Assembly (NCBI GenBank): GCA_036676195.1 | Contig: JAKFDK010000022.1 | Coordinates: 74,364-138,363 of the forward strand | From: JAKFDK01 sp036676195 | GTDB lineage: Bacteria > Bacillota > Sulfobacillia > Symbiobacteriales > ZC4RG38 | Reading direction: 5' to 3' | DNA length: 64,000 nucleotides | Shown: positions 1-8,145 of the stretch, one piece after another | Numbering within the stretch: position 1 is the first letter of the stretch | Layout: each line of letters opens with the position of its first letter | The notes under the pieces: generated by a model | Told to the model about the DNA's origin: nothing | What the model saw: only the letters and a program-made list of their open reading frames with translations | The model's database searches: none | Made by a program: the position numbers and the translations under genes

Positions 1-3000
1 AAGGGCTATACCCTGCCCCGCCGCATCTACGGCCCGTTCCGGGTCAAGGGCCCGCACGTCCGCAAGATGTGGAAGCAGTGGATTGAAGACGGCTACCCCG
101 ACGCCATGGATCCGGAGAACAACAAGAAATACTTCAGCCGTGGCTATGACGACTGGGTCCGGGTGAGCTGGGACGAGGTCGCGACCCTGGTAGCCAAAAC
201 GACCCTGCACATCGCCAAGAAGTACGGTGGCGAAGAAGGCGCCGCCCTGCTGAAGAAGCATGGCTACGACGAGGCCATGATCGAGGCCATGCACGGCTCC
301 GGCGCCCAGACCTTCAAGCTGCGCAACGGCATGGCCCTGTCCGGCGTCATGCGCATTAACTCCCTCACCCGCTTCGCCAACATGCTCGGCCTGATCGACG
401 GCCACTACGGCGGCCGCCAGTGGTCCAGCTACGACTGGCACGGCGACCTGCAGCCCGGTCACCCGATGGTTACCGGCGTCAAGTGTTCCGACTGTGACAT
501 GAACGACATGCGCAACACCAAGCTCATGGTCTTCCTGGGCAAGAACATGGTCGAGAACAAGATGGCCGACGCCCACTGGTGGATCGAAATCATGGAGCGC
601 GGCGGCAAGGTCGTGAACATTGCCCCCGAGTACAGCCCGGTCTCCACCAAGTCCGACTACTGGATTCCGGTCCGCCCCGGCTCCGACACTGCTCTTTTGC
701 TTGGCGTATCCAAGCTGATTATGGACGAGAACAAGTACGACGCCCAGTTCGTCAAGAGCCACACCGACATGCCGCTGCTGGTCCGTGCAGACAACCTCAA
801 GCGGCTGAACGCCCGTGATATGGTCCCGGGGTATGTGCCACAGCCCCTGGGTGGCTATAGCGATACCGTCCAGCAGATCGAGCCCGGTCTGCGCGAAAAG
901 TGGGGCGACTTCGTCGTCTGGGACACCAAGTCGAACAGCCCCAAGGTCCTCACCCGTAACGACGTCGGCCAGCACGTGTTCGACAAGGGCATCGACCCCG
1001 CGCTGGAAGGCTCCTTCAAGGTCACCACCGTCGACGGCAAAGAGGTCGAGGTCAAGCCGCTGTTCCAGCTCTACAAGGAGCACCTGAAGGACTACGACCT
1101 GCAGACCGTGGCCGACATCACCAACTCCCCGGCCGACAAGATCAAGCAGCTCGCCGACGACCTGGCCACCATCAAGCCGGCCATGATCGCCAGCGGCGAG
1201 GGCATTAACCATTACTTCCACAACGACCTTATCGGCCGTGCCGCCTGGCTGGCCATGACCCTGACCGGCAACGTCGGCCAGTCCGGCGCCAACTTCACCA
1301 GTTGGTCCGGTAACTACCGGGGCGAGAACCATCCCGGCCTGCCGATCTGGTACTCCGAAGATCCCTTCAACCCCAACCTGGACCCCGACGCCAAGCCAGA
1401 GGACGTCAAGCTCAAGAAGTATGTCAAGAGCGAGCATCCCACCTACTGGAACTATGGCGACAAGCCCCTGAAGGTCAAGGGCAAGTACTTCACCGGCAAG
1501 AGCCACATGCCCACGCCCACCAAGGCCTGGTGGATTGCCAACTCCAACCACCTGAACAACGCCAAATGGGCCCACCACATGATCGAGGTTGTTAACAAGC
1601 GGGTCGAAATGATCATCGTTAACGACTGGGAGTGGAGCGGCTCCTGCGAGCACGCCGACGTGGTCATGGCCGTTGACTCCTGGGCCGAAATGGGTATGCC
1701 CGACATGACCTCGGCCTGCTCCAACCCCTTCCTGAACGCCTGGGAAGGCAAGCTGAAGCGGCTCTACGATACCAAGTCCGACATGGAAGTCATGGCTGCC
1801 GTGGCGAACAAGATGGCGGACCTGACCGGCGACAAGCGCTACTCGGACTACTGGAAGTTCATCAACGAAGACAAGGCCGAGGTCTACATGCAGCGGGTTC
1901 TGGACGGCTCGTACACCACCAGCGGGTACAAGGCATCTGAACTGCTGGAGTCTGACCGGGACTGGCTGGTCATGTTCCGGACCTACCCCCGGGTCTTCGG
2001 CTGGGAGCAGGTGCACGAGCACAAGCCCTGGTACACCAAGACCGGGCGCATGGAACTGTACAAGGATGAGGACGAGTTCATCGAGAGCGGCGAAAACCTC
2101 ATCGTCCACCGCGAGCCCGTCGAGGCCACGCCTTACCTGCCCAACGTCATCGTCGGCACCCACTCGGCCATCCGGCCGGTCACCCTGGTGGAAGACCTCA
2201 AGACCATCGACGCCGACGAGCGCACCGTCCGTAACGTCAAGATGACCTGGCCGGAAGCGAAGTCGCACCCGAACCCCCTGTGGGAAGCCGGTTACCGCTA
2301 CTACTTTCTCACCCCCAAGTCCCGCCACCGGGTGCACTCCTCCTGGGCCATGACCGACTGGAACGTGCTTTGGGATTCCAACTTTGGTGACCCCTACCGC
2401 AACGACAAGCGCACGCCCAACACCGGCGAAGCGCAGATCCATATCAACCCCGAAGATGGCAAGGAACTGGGCATTGCCGACGGCGACTATGTGTGGGTGG
2501 ACGCCAACCCGGCCGACCGTCCGTACGTGGGCTGGAAGGAAAGCGATCCCTACTACAAGGTGGCCCGCCTCAAGGTCCGGGCCCGCTACAATCCATCGTA
2601 CCCGCGGGGCGTCACCATGATGAAGCATGCCATCTGGATCGCCAGCCCCAAGACCGTAGAAGCGCATGAAAAGCGGGCCGACGGCCTGGCCCGGTCCAGC
2701 GTCACCGGATACATGTCCCATGTCCGTTACGGTTCGCACCAGAGCGCCACCCGCGCCTGGCTGCAGCCCACCCAGATGACGGAAAGCCTGGTGCGTAAGG
2801 TCTACGGCGGCCAGACCATCGGCGAGGGGTACGAGGTGGACGTTCACGCCCCCAACACCTGCCCCAAGGAGACCCTGATCAAGATCACCAAGGCCGAAGA
2901 CGGTGGCATTGGCGGCAAGGGACAGTGGGAGCGGGCCACCAAGGGCTTCGCCCCCGGCAACGAGAACGCCGCCATGAAGGACTACCTGTCCGGCAAGTTC

Positions 3001-3009
3001 ATTAAATAA
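1..3009 (+). CDS. Type II DMSO-reductase-family molybdopterin oxidoreductase, catalytic (alpha) subunit, 5' end missing
   Basis: The frame is open from base 1, so the gene starts upstream of the window and the N-terminal Fe-S cluster motif and any Tat signal are not visible. The 1002 codons present match the NarG/Nxr/Ebd/Ser group of molybdo-bis(MGD) enzymes. The stretch GVKCSDCDMND followed by KLMVFLGKN lies where type II enzymes carry the aspartate Mo ligand, and the C-terminal third has the molydopterin-dinucleotide-binding region (EAQIHINPEDGKELGI). The next gene is its Fe-S partner, 15 bp downstream. The substrate cannot be read from sequence: nitrate, nitrite, chlorate, selenate and hydrocarbon hydroxylation all occur in this family. 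The closest impression is of Nxr or archaeal-type nitrate reductase subunits, which is inference. Confidence 0.9.
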   Translation, partial: KGYTLPRRIYGPFRVKGPHVRKMWKQWIEDGYPDAMDPENNKKYFSRGYDDWVRVSWDEVATLVAKTTLHIAKKYGGEEGAALLKKHGYDEAMIEAMHGSGAQTFKLRNGMALSGVMRINSLTRFANMLGLIDGHYGGRQWSSYDWHGDLQPGHPMVTGVKCSDCDMNDMRNTKLMVFLGKNMVENKMADAHWWIEIMERGGKVVNIAPEYSPVSTKSDYWIPVRPGSDTALLLGVSKLIMDENKYDAQFVKSHTDMPLLVRADNLKRLNARDMVPGYVPQPLGGYSDTVQQIEPGLREKWGDFVVWDTKSNSPKVLTRNDVGQHVFDKGIDPALEGSFKVTTVDGKEVEVKPLFQLYKEHLKDYDLQTVADITNSPADKIKQLADDLATIKPAMIASGEGINHYFHNDLIGRAAWLAMTLTGNVGQSGANFTSWSGNYRGENHPGLPIWYSEDPFNPNLDPDAKPEDVKLKKYVKSEHPTYWNYGDKPLKVKGKYFTGKSHMPTPTKAWWIANSNHLNNAKWAHHMIEVVNKRVEMIIVNDWEWSGSCEHADVVMAVDSWAEMGMPDMTSACSNPFLNAWEGKLKRLYDTKSDMEVMAAVANKMADLTGDKRYSDYWKFINEDKAEVYMQRVLDGSYTTSGYKASELLESDRDWLVMFRTYPRVFGWEQVHEHKPWYTKTGRMELYKDEDEFIESGENLIVHREPVEATPYLPNVIVGTHSAIRPVTLVEDLKTIDADERTVRNVKMTWPEAKSHPNPLWEAGYRYYFLTPKSRHRVHSSWAMTDWNVLWDSNFGDPYRNDKRTPNTGEAQIHINPEDGKELGIADGDYVWVDANPADRPYVGWKESDPYYKVARLKVRARYNPSYPRGVTMMKHAIWIASPKTVEAHEKRADGLARSSVTGYMSHVRYGSHQSATRAWLQPTQMTESLVRKVYGGQTIGEGYEVDVHAPNTCPKETLIKITKAEDGGIGGKGQWERATKGFAPGNENAAMKDYLSGKFIK

Positions 3010-3024
3010 GGGAGGTGGACGAGG

Positions 3025-4125
3025 ATGCCTGAGGTAAACAACTGGCAGTTGGGCCGGAAGATGGAGTACCAGTACGAGGAAAACCGGCCCAAGAAGCAGT
3101 TCGCTGCTGTCTTCAACCTGAACCGCTGCATCGGTTGCCAGACCTGCACCATGGCCTGCAAGTCCACCTGGACCTGGGGTCCCGGGCAGGAATACATGTG
3201 GTGGAACAACGTGGAAACCAAGCCCTACGGCGGCTTCCCGGCCAACTGGGACGCCAAGCTGCTGGGTATGCTCGGCCCGCAGGAGTGGCAGGGCAATCAG
3301 TTCGCCGGCAAGACCATCTTTGAAGCCCGCGACCCCGACAAGCAGACCAGTTCCGGCATGGTCGCCCTGGGTTACCTGCCGGCTGACGACGAGTGGCGGC
3401 ACCCCAACGCCTACGAAGACACCTCTTCGAGCCACAACCCCAAGGGTGTGTCGCTGCCGGAGCATGACAACTGGAACTTCTACCTGCCCCGTATCTGCAA
3501 CCACTGCAGCTACCCCGCCTGCCTGGCGGCCTGCCCCCGCAAGGCCATTTACAAGCGGGAAGAGGACGGCATCGTCCTGATCGACCAGAGCCGCTGCCGC
3601 GGCTACCGCAAGTGCATGGAAGCCTGCCCCTACAAGAAGCCCATGTACCGGGGCACCACCGCTACCACCGAAAAGTGCGTCGGCTGCTACCCCCGCATTG
3701 AGCAGGGTACTGCCACCCGCTGCATCGCCACCTGCATCGGCAAGATCCGCCTCTTTGGCTGGATCGACGACGAAAAGAGCCCGATCCACTACCTGGTGCA
3801 CAAGGCCAAGGTGGCCCTGCCCTTGTACCCGCAGTTTGGCACCGAGCCCAACATCTATTACATCCCGCCCCGCTGGGTGCCCCGGACCTACCTCAAGCAG
3901 ATGTTCGGACCCGGCGCTGAGGAGGCCATCGAGGCCTACACCAAGCCGAGCAAGGAAACCCTGGCCGTGCTGCAGCTCTTCGGCGCCACCGAAAAGGTCA
4001 TCGAAAGCTACAAGCTGGAGGAAGAGGCCATCGTCGGCTTCGACCGGGACGGCAAGGAAGTGACTCGGGTGGAGTATGTGGACAAGGTCCAGGTCCGGCC
4101 CGAAGATCGCCTGAACATCACCTAG
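3025..4125 (+). CDS. Four-cluster ferredoxin-type electron-transfer (beta) subunit
   Basis: This 366-residue iron-sulfur protein would carry electrons between the Mo subunit and the haem or membrane subunits. Four cysteine groups are visible: CIGCQTCTMAC near residue 37, CNHCSYPACLAACP near 157, CRGYRKCMEACP near 190 and CVGC followed by CIATC near 218-240. The CRGYRKC form is typical of beta subunits of the NarH/NxrB/EbdB/SerB group. The C-terminal segment with LYPQFGTEPNIYYIPP also fits this group. A ribosome site (GGAGGTGG) lies 8 bases before the ATG. No signal peptide is seen; such subunits usually travel in complex with the alpha subunit. Confidence 0.92.
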   Translation: MPEVNNWQLGRKMEYQYEENRPKKQFAAVFNLNRCIGCQTCTMACKSTWTWGPGQEYMWWNNVETKPYGGFPANWDAKLLGMLGPQEWQGNQFAGKTIFEARDPDKQTSSGMVALGYLPADDEWRHPNAYEDTSSSHNPKGVSLPEHDNWNFYLPRICNHCSYPACLAACPRKAIYKREEDGIVLIDQSRCRGYRKCMEACPYKKPMYRGTTATTEKCVGCYPRIEQGTATRCIATCIGKIRLFGWIDDEKSPIHYLVHKAKVALPLYPQFGTEPNIYYIPPRWVPRTYLKQMFGPGAEEAIEAYTKPSKETLAVLQLFGATEKVIESYKLEEEAIVGFDRDGKEVTRVEYVDKVQVRPEDRLNIT

Positions 4126-4155
4126 AATCATTTGAACTGACAGGAGGCGGCCGGC

Positions 4156-4893
4156 ATGGAAGATGCAAAGGTTCTCGCGGCCGAGGCGCGCGGACGGGTT
4201 TATGTGGCCCTGTCCAGAGGATACTTGTACCCCGGTCCGGACCTGTTCGAAGAAGGTCTGCAGTCCGGTGCCTTGGTCGAAGAACTGGCTGACGCCCTGA
4301 CCGCCCTACCGGCGGCCGGGGCCATGGCCGGCCCCCTGCAGGCCCTGCGGGAAGCCCTGCAGCGTGATTTGACCGACGCCCCCGATCGCACTGCCTGGGA
4401 ACGGGAATACGTTCGCCTGTGGGGCCAGGGGCAGGCGCTGCCTGCACCGCCCTATGAAACCGAATATACCTGCTCCCAGCTCTGGCACCAGCAGCAGGAA
4501 ATGGCCGATATCGCCGGCTTCTACCGGGCCTTTGGTGTGGATATTACCGAAGGCGGCGACCGGCCCGACTTTCTCGGCACGGAACTGGAGTTCATGTACT
4601 TGCTCTGCACCAAAGAAGGGCTGGCCATGTCCGAGGCCAACGGTGAGGCGGCCGAAATCTGCCGGGATGCGCAGGCCAAGTTCCTGCAGGCGCATCTGGG
4701 CCGGTGGGTCGGGGTCGTGGCGACCCTGACCGCCGACGCCGCCTACGGCCATTTCTACGTGGCGCTATGCCGGTTCACCGACACCTGGTTGAACCTGGAG
4801 GCCGAACTGGCCGGCGTCACCCCGGAAAAGGCGGAAAAGCTGGTGAACCTGGGCAAGGACGGGCTCACTCCTGCCAAAAGCAAAGGAGAGTGA
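4156..4893 (+). CDS. TorD/NarJ/DmsD-family molybdoenzyme assembly chaperone
   Basis: This 245-residue soluble, probably all-helical protein sits between the Fe-S and haem subunit genes, the usual place of the private chaperone in Ser, Clr, Ddh and Ebd operons. The family signatures visible are WEREYVRLWGQG, the PPYETEY motif near residue 97 and a DHLGTELEFM-like stretch (here DFLGTELEFMYLLC) near 140. Members bind the apo catalytic subunit, prevent early export and help cofactor insertion. The ATG is preceded by AGGAGG at 4142. It is not part of the final enzyme. Confidence 0.85.
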   Translation: MEDAKVLAAEARGRVYVALSRGYLYPGPDLFEEGLQSGALVEELADALTALPAAGAMAGPLQALREALQRDLTDAPDRTAWEREYVRLWGQGQALPAPPYETEYTCSQLWHQQQEMADIAGFYRAFGVDITEGGDRPDFLGTELEFMYLLCTKEGLAMSEANGEAAEICRDAQAKFLQAHLGRWVGVVATLTADAAYGHFYVALCRFTDTWLNLEAELAGVTPEKAEKLVNLGKDGLTPAKSKGE

Positions 4894-4902
4894 CGTAACT
4901 CC

Positions 4903-5766
4903 GTGAACAAGCGCACTTGGCTGATTGCCATTGGCGTGGTGATCCTGATCGCCGCCGCAGCCATCCCCGCCATTTCAAAGCTCCAGTTGGGTAAGCCCGT
5001 GGCCGCACCGGCCCTGTCTGCCCGCTATGCGGCCAGCCTGCCCACCGACCCCTGGGATGCGGCCTGGAACAAGACGGCTGCCGTGAAACTGCCCCTCTCT
5101 GCCGTATCCACCCCGGGCGCCAAGCCGGGCGAGGTGAGCGTACGGGCCCTGAGCAACGGCCAGCAGGTCGCCTTCCGCATGGAGTGGAAGGACGACTCCC
5201 AGGAAGTCACCACCCTGCGGCCCCAGGACTTTGCCGACCAGGCCGCCATCCAGTTGGCCGACGGCACCATCGGCATCTGCATGGGCCAGGCTGACCGCTA
5301 CGCCCACATCTGGCAGTGGAAGGCCGACTGGCAGTATGGCAGCCGGGAAATGAAGACCCAGTACCCGAATATGCACAGCGACAGCTACACCATCGGTGAC
5401 AAGGAACTCTTCACCGAAGACCTGTACAGCCGGCCCGCCGCTTATGTGGGCAACCTGCGGGCCCAGCCCAAGCACGAGTCCCCGGTAGAGAACCTGGTGG
5501 CGGGCGGCTTCAGCAGCCTGACCACGGCCCCCGAACCTTTCCAGAAGGTACAGGGCAGCGGCGTGTGGAAGGACGGCAAGTGGGCGGTTGTCTTCACCCG
5601 TGGCCTGGCCGCCGCCGAAGGCGATCTCAGCCTGGATCCCACCAAGCCGGCGCAGGTTGCCTTCGCTGTCTGGGACGGCAAGCTGATGCAGCGTAACGGC
5701 ATGAAGTACACCACCAGTTGGGCGAGCCTGAGCATTGAAGGGGCAAAGGCGGCCGCCGCGAAGTAG
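4903..5766 (+). CDS. Ethylbenzene-dehydrogenase-type haem-binding gamma subunit with N-terminal membrane anchor
   Basis: The 287-residue product starts at GTG after a GGAGAG ribosome site. Residues 5-25 form one hydrophobic segment (an uncleaved anchor or signal), which places the rest outside the membrane. The body resembles the haem b domain of EbdC, SerC, ClrC and NxrC proteins: a beta-sandwich with DPWDAAWNK at the start, FRMEWKDDSQ, and the closing WDGKLMQRNGMKYTT. In EbdC the haem ligands are Met and Lys; both residue types occur here but cannot be assigned. Its presence argues for an extracytoplasmic enzyme delivering or accepting electrons through haem b. Confidence 0.82.
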   Translation: MNKRTWLIAIGVVILIAAAAIPAISKLQLGKPVAAPALSARYAASLPTDPWDAAWNKTAAVKLPLSAVSTPGAKPGEVSVRALSNGQQVAFRMEWKDDSQEVTTLRPQDFADQAAIQLADGTIGICMGQADRYAHIWQWKADWQYGSREMKTQYPNMHSDSYTIGDKELFTEDLYSRPAAYVGNLRAQPKHESPVENLVAGGFSSLTTAPEPFQKVQGSGVWKDGKWAVVFTRGLAAAEGDLSLDPTKPAQVAFAVWDGKLMQRNGMKYTTSWASLSIEGAKAAAAK

Positions 5767-5774
5767 GGATAGTC

Positions 5775-6740
5775 ATGGTAACGGCACTGCGGGCGATCTG
5801 GCTGGTTGTGGCCGTGGAGTTTCTGCTGGGGCGCCTATTTACCCGGGTCGGTATCTTCATGCCGAAAAACGCCTTTGTGCTCGTGCTCTACCGGCTCCTG
5901 TCCGACGCCGGGCAGATTGCCTTCAACCTCAGCCTGCTGGCCGGCCTGCTCGCCCTGGGTTATACCCTGTGGCGGCTCGCCGGCCCCGCCGGCCGGGGCC
6001 TCTCCATGCGGGCCGTTGCCGCCGTGGCGGTCGTGGCCGCCCTGGGCACAACGCTGGTCCCCGGCCTGACGCCTGATCCGGCCTGGTCTCTGGCCACCGC
6101 TCTCCTGGCAGCGGCGGCCGTGGCCGGGCTGGGGATTCAGGCGTTGACCCGGACGACCGGACCCTGGCGGCAGGTTGGCCTGGCCGCTGCCCTGCTGGCC
6201 AACCTGACCTGGTACGGGGTCGCCGTGGCGCAAATGGCCCTGGCCCTGGGCAGCGGTACCGGCGAGGTGGCCCTGGCCACTGCCGTGCTGCGTGGCGGCG
6301 AACTGCTGGCCGTGCTGGCGCCGGTTTTGCTGGCCGCCGGGCTGTGCCTGGAACGGCGCCGGACCGGGCTGCCGCCCGCCCCCTGGCGGGCCGTGCTGCT
6401 TGGGCTGGCCGGCGGGATCCTGTTTGTGATCGGGTATGGGCTGGGCGCCGATATGACCGGTGTGCTGGCCATGTGGTCCCTGGGGTTCACCCTGTCGTGG
6501 CCGGGCTGGCTGTACGCCCTGGCCCTGGCAGCGGGGATTTTCTTTCTCACCGGCGCCGCCTCCTGGCCACCCGACGGCCGGGTGCAGGCGGCGGGCCTGG
6601 GCATTCTCTGGTGCACTGGCTACGCCCTGCAGGTCAATCAGCAGCATGTTCTGGTGCTGCTGGCCTGGGCCGTGTTGGCGGCGGGCGGTGCGGTTCTGGA
6701 CCGTAAACAAGACCTGACACTTTCTACTGCAACCCCCTGA
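5775..6740 (+). CDS. Polytopic membrane protein of the molybdoenzyme operon, function unknown
   Basis: The 321-residue protein has about nine hydrophobic helices and is Ala/Leu/Gly rich. It follows the haem subunit by 8 bp, so co-translation is likely. It occupies the slot where a quinone-reactive membrane subunit would be expected, but only one histidine (in NQQHVLV near residue 290) is present, so it cannot bind bis-His haem b as NarI does. It could be a haem-free quinol module of the NrfD/PsrC kind or an accessory protein. I do not recognise a family. Confidence 0.6.
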   Translation: MVTALRAIWLVVAVEFLLGRLFTRVGIFMPKNAFVLVLYRLLSDAGQIAFNLSLLAGLLALGYTLWRLAGPAGRGLSMRAVAAVAVVAALGTTLVPGLTPDPAWSLATALLAAAAVAGLGIQALTRTTGPWRQVGLAAALLANLTWYGVAVAQMALALGSGTGEVALATAVLRGGELLAVLAPVLLAAGLCLERRRTGLPPAPWRAVLLGLAGGILFVIGYGLGADMTGVLAMWSLGFTLSWPGWLYALALAAGIFFLTGAASWPPDGRVQAAGLGILWCTGYALQVNQQHVLVLLAWAVLAAGGAVLDRKQDLTLSTATP

Positions 6741-6754
6741 GGGAGGAACCGACC

Positions 6755-7645
6755 ATGGCCGAGTGCGGCCGGATGATTCCCTGCGGACTCTGCCCGGACG
6801 GAGCTACCTGCAAGCTGGACCAGACATCGCATGACATGTGGGTTTTGGACCAGCGCCTGGTCCGGATCAAGCGCCGGATCCTGGTGTTGAGCAACAAGGG
6901 CGGCGTGGGCAAGAGCACTGTGTCCACGAACCTGGCAGCAGCTCTGGCCCTGCGGGGCGAACGCGTCGGCCTGGCCGACTGCGACATCAGCGGGCCGAGC
7001 ATTCCCCGCATGCTGGGTCTGCTGGGCGCCCGCCTCAAGATCACCGAAACCGGTGTCACCCCGGTGGAACCGCTGCCTAATTTAAAGGTAGCTTCCCTGG
7101 GCTTTCTGCTCGACGACCCTGACTCGCCGGTGATGTGGCGGGATTCATATAAACAGGAGTTTCTGCAGCAGCTCTACGGCGGCGTGGCCTGGGGCGACCT
7201 GGACTGGCTGATTGTCGACATGCCGCCTGGCACCGGCGGGGAACTGATCAGCACCCGTGAACTGCTCATGCGGGTAGATGGCGTGGTGATCGTGACCACC
7301 CCGCAGGAGGTTGCCCTGCAGGACGCCCGCCGGGCGATCAACGGCTGCAAGGACAGCAACGTGCCGGTGCTGGGCCTGGTGGAAAACATGAGCGGCCTGG
7401 CCTGCCCGCACTGCGGCGGCGAGATTCATCCCTTCTCCGAAGGTGGCGCCGCCCGCACGGCCGAAGCGCTCGGTCTGCCCCTGCTCGGGCAAATTCCCCT
7501 CGACCCGGCTGCCCTTCTGCAGGCCGACGACGGTCGCCCGGCGGTGCTGGCAGCGCCCGAAGGCCCGGCCGGCCGGGCACTGCTGGCCCTGGCCGATGCC
7601 GTTGCCGCAGCCCTGGCTACGCAGCCCGACACGGCGGCTATATAA
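6755..7645 (+). CDS. Mrp/NBP35-family P-loop ATPase (Fe-S cluster carrier-like)
   Basis: The 296-residue protein has the deviant Walker A KGGVGKST at residues 48-55, a switch region DWLIVDMPPGTGGE and the paired cysteines CPHC near residue 217, all typical of Mrp/NBP35 scaffold ATPases that load [4Fe-4S] clusters. The extra N-terminus holds four cysteines in CGRMIPCGLCPDGATC, as in NBP35 rather than plain Mrp. It is the last gene of the molybdoenzyme operon, 14 bp after the membrane protein, and a strong hairpin follows. The likely job is cluster maturation for the Fe-S subunits. Confidence 0.87.
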   Translation: MAECGRMIPCGLCPDGATCKLDQTSHDMWVLDQRLVRIKRRILVLSNKGGVGKSTVSTNLAAALALRGERVGLADCDISGPSIPRMLGLLGARLKITETGVTPVEPLPNLKVASLGFLLDDPDSPVMWRDSYKQEFLQQLYGGVAWGDLDWLIVDMPPGTGGELISTRELLMRVDGVVIVTTPQEVALQDARRAINGCKDSNVPVLGLVENMSGLACPHCGGEIHPFSEGGAARTAEALGLPLLGQIPLDPAALLQADDGRPAVLAAPEGPAGRALLALADAVAAALATQPDTAAI

Positions 7646-7663
7646 TAGGTAGAAACTCGCAGC

Positions 7664-7693
7664 AAAGGCCGGCGCATATATGCGCCGGCCTTT
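7664..7693. terminator. Perfect 30-nt palindrome ending the molybdoenzyme operon
   Basis: The arms AAAGGCCGGCGCATA and TATGCGCCGGCCTTT pair completely 18 bases after the ATPase stop codon. The flanking A and T runs are short, so it may be a weak or bidirectional terminator. Confidence 0.7.
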
Positions 7694-7773
7694 CAGACTC
7701 ACCAGAAGCTGCAGCCACCGCTGCTGAGCGACCACTGAGCGTCACCCACCATGTCGAAGATTGGCGAGCGAAA

Positions 7774-7818
7774 ACAGGACACGCTTTCCGGTTTCGACAA
7801 ACCGAAAGCGTGTTCTGT
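7774..7818 (-). terminator. 5' hairpin of cassette 1; possible terminator of a minus-strand antisense RNA
   Basis: A 15-bp arm (7774-7788) pairs with 7804-7818 with one mismatch, and an inner GGTTT/AAACC extends it. Read on the minus strand the stem is followed by TTTT, so it could end an antisense transcript running against the small ORF. On the plus strand it would lie at or upstream of the transcript start. Confidence 0.45.
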
Positions 7819-7874
7819 GCTAACCTGATTGTGGGAGTCACGGCAGGCCAGGTCCCCGAAAGGGGTGAGCGCCA

Positions 7875-7964
7875 ATGGTGAAGATCACCGTTGAGATGAG
7901 TGCAGCCACATTCATCTCGGCCGTGCTGATTGTCACTGCGGCAATCATCACCGCTATCAGGTAG
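7875..7964 (+). CDS. 29-residue single-span membrane peptide (type I toxin-like), copy 1
   Basis: The ORF reads MVKITVEMSAATF then an unbroken hydrophobic stretch rich in Ile, Val and Ala, ending TAIR. AGGGGTG lies 7 bases before the ATG. The paralogue at 18954-19049 keeps length, polarity and the AIITAI core while many bases differ, which supports real coding. The design (short charged N-end, one membrane span, structured flanks) recalls holin-like type I toxins such as BsrG, TxpA and Fst, but I see no direct family match. Confidence 0.6.
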   Translation: MVKITVEMSAATFISAVLIVTAAIITAIR

Positions 7965-8029
7965 CGGCAGGCTAGGATTCCATGTCAGCCGCCGCCGTCC
8001 ATCATTTGGGACGGCATCTGCGGGCTCCT

Positions 8030-8056
8030 GGGCGCCCTCATTCGGGCGCTCCTTTT
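8030..8056 (+). terminator. Rho-independent terminator of cassette 1
   Basis: GGGCGCCC at 8030-8037 pairs with 8044-8051 and is followed by TTTT. The equivalent hairpin in copy 2 (19113-19134) has compensating base changes. Confidence 0.8.
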
Positions 8057-8145
8057 CATTGTAGACCAAAACAACCGTTTCATACACACAACGCAGAAGG
8101 GAGGTCCTGCATCCTACCGTCGTGGCTTGGCGATTACACGGCCGG

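Larger units (their letters stand above)
7774..8056 (+). repeat. Hairpin-flanked small-peptide cassette, copy 1
   Basis: This intergenic unit is repeated in diverged form at 18851-19139. Both copies contain, in order, a long inverted repeat (here 7774-7788 with 7804-7818), a TTCGACA motif in its loop, a CCTGATT/GGGAG block, a ribosome site AAGGGGTG, a tiny ORF, a GCCGTC/GGACGGC hairpin (7994-8015) and a terminator hairpin (8030-8051 plus TTTT). The stems differ in sequence between the copies but stay paired, which points to selection on RNA structure. Confidence 0.8.

Noticed and set aside
5835..6710. Minus-strand frame opposite the membrane subunit
   Set aside because: Gln/Gly/His-rich antisense of a transmembrane gene, a common artefact.
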